Virus record (IMG/VR): IMGVR_UViG_3300031758_000310
Coordinates: 1-32,916 of that record
DNA length: 32,916 nt
Source: a virus
Reading direction: 5' to 3' (one strand)
Below are positions 32,272-32,916 of this stretch, piece by piece (position 1 is the stretch's first letter; every line of letters starts with the position of its first letter). The notes beneath the pieces are model-generated. The model made no database searches and was not told the DNA's origin. It worked only from the letters and a program-made list of their open reading frames with translations. The position numbers and the translations under genes are program-made.

Positions 32272-32916
32272 TTATAGTGTTTGTTTTACAAATGTTCCGT
32301 TAATCATTTTACCTTGTCTTGACTTAATTACTTCATAAGCTGATGTAACACAATCTTCTATTTTTAATCCTTCTAATGCAGCCAGATTAGTCAATACAAC
32401 GACCATATCGCCAATAGCATCAATTAATTCTGTTTTATTTTCTTTTAGTATTGCTCTTGCTAATTCACCGGCTTCTTCACATAATTTTGCGTATTGTGTT
32501 TTAGTATCGCCATTTCTGTATATACCTCGCTCGTCTGCCCATTGCCTAATAAGATCATATACATTAGGAACTTCTTGTGCTTTAGTTACAGGAACTCCTC
32601 TTTGACAAAATTCATGCAGTGCTTTATTATATACATAAGATCTTGCGGGGTTGAACATTGAAGTATTAGCATTATTGACTATCCAATCAATTAATTCATC
32701 ATTAACAAGATATTTGCCAAATTGAGTTTCGATTGTTAATCCTTTATTATCCATTAGATTACCTTTAAGTTTATTTAAAGGACATGGAAAAGTAGTTGTT
32801 TGTTCTGTTACATTTAATACCATAGGTTTTCTTTTTTTGTTTTTGTTAACTAATTGTTTGTAAGATTGACGATCTATCTTATATCCGTAGATAGATTGAA
32901 GTTCTAATTCTCTAGC
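32272..32916 (-). CDS. MazG-type nucleotide pyrophosphohydrolase (5' end beyond the window)
   Basis: The MazG domain lies in the last ~90 residues: YAKLCEEAGELARAI gives the E-x-x-E metal site (E117, E120 counted from the ATG at 32823) and TELIDAIGDMVVVL the E-x-x-D site (E132, D135). The ending KSRQGKMINGTFVK is also typical of this family. It should hydrolyse nucleoside triphosphates to monophosphates, tuning pools or (p)ppGpp. The N-terminal region (about 30-90: ETQFGKYLVNDELIDWIVNN) is unassigned. The frame stays open upstream of ATG 32823 for 31 more codons to the window edge, so that ATG may be internal and the gene may be a fusion. The ATG follows an A-rich leader that would suit Bacteroidota, so both readings are possible. 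Confidence 0.8.
   Translation of the reverse strand, partial: ARELELQSIYGYKIDRQSYKQLVNKNKKRKPMVLNVTEQTTTFPCPLNKLKGNLMDNKGLTIETQFGKYLVNDELIDWIVNNANTSMFNPARSYVYNKALHEFCQRGVPVTKAQEVPNVYDLIRQWADERGIYRNGDTKTQYAKLCEEAGELARAILKENKTELIDAIGDMVVVLTNLAALEGLKIEDCVTSAYEVIKSRQGKMINGTFVKQTL

Noticed and set aside
1-32916. tRNA genes, CRISPR array, insertion sequence or attachment site
   Set aside because: Almost the whole window is coding; no cloverleaf, regular repeat-spacer pattern, transposase, integrase or terminal inverted repeat was found by reading.
1-32916. Recoded stop codons, as in some Bacteroidota phages
   Set aside because: TAG ends the terminase gene right at the portal start, TGA ends the giant gene and others, and no gene is broken by in-frame TAG or TGA. 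The standard code is sufficient.

Overview
The window is a stretch of an AT-rich tailed-bacteriophage genome. It is almost fully coding, with gene junctions of 0-30 bases and many TAATG or ATGA stop/start overlaps. Translation starts are preceded by A/T-rich runs, not by GGAGG-type Shine-Dalgarno sequences. Together with the low GC, this fits a Bacteroidota host (Flavobacteriia-like), but the host is inferred. All reading frames are consistent with the standard bacterial code: TAA, TAG and TGA are all used as stops. No integrase, repressor, tRNA, CRISPR array or insertion sequence was seen, so nothing points to a temperate element or a bacterial chromosome.

Positions 1-28520, plus strand: a packaging and virion-morphogenesis operon. 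It runs: end of an upstream gene; a small conserved-looking protein; a protein with two apparent GroES-like halves; a putative small terminase; the large terminase; portal; scaffold-like protein; major capsid protein; a hairpin terminator; a conserved protein of unknown role; a second hairpin; two head-tail connector-like proteins; a 1390-residue structural protein ending in a Fibrobacter-type paralogous domain; a second tail/nozzle-like structural protein; a GNAT acetyltransferase; and three internal-virion-type proteins of rising size (226, 482 and 2904 residues). The last is a giant polyvalent protein with a zinc-protease HExxH motif, a sigma-70-region-2-like segment, a HAD phosphatase-like domain and a very basic C-terminus. 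No tail sheath, tape measure or tail tube was recognised. This, plus the three-gene internal set, suggests a short-tailed (podovirus-like) particle.

Positions 28555-28588 hold a bidirectional hairpin terminator that separates the plus-strand operon from a convergent minus-strand operon.

Positions 28595-32916, minus strand, read from right to left: a nucleotide-metabolism and DNA-processing operon. It holds a MazG-type nucleotide pyrophosphohydrolase whose frame stays open past the window edge, a second predicted all-alpha NTP pyrophosphatase-like protein, a PD-(D/E)XK endonuclease, a 48-residue protein, a B12-dependent class II ribonucleotide reductase, a 2-oxoglutarate/Fe(II) oxygenase-like protein and a 70-residue coiled-coil protein. 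These genes would recycle and reduce nucleotides for phage DNA synthesis and process DNA, while the plus-strand genes build, fill and deliver the virion.
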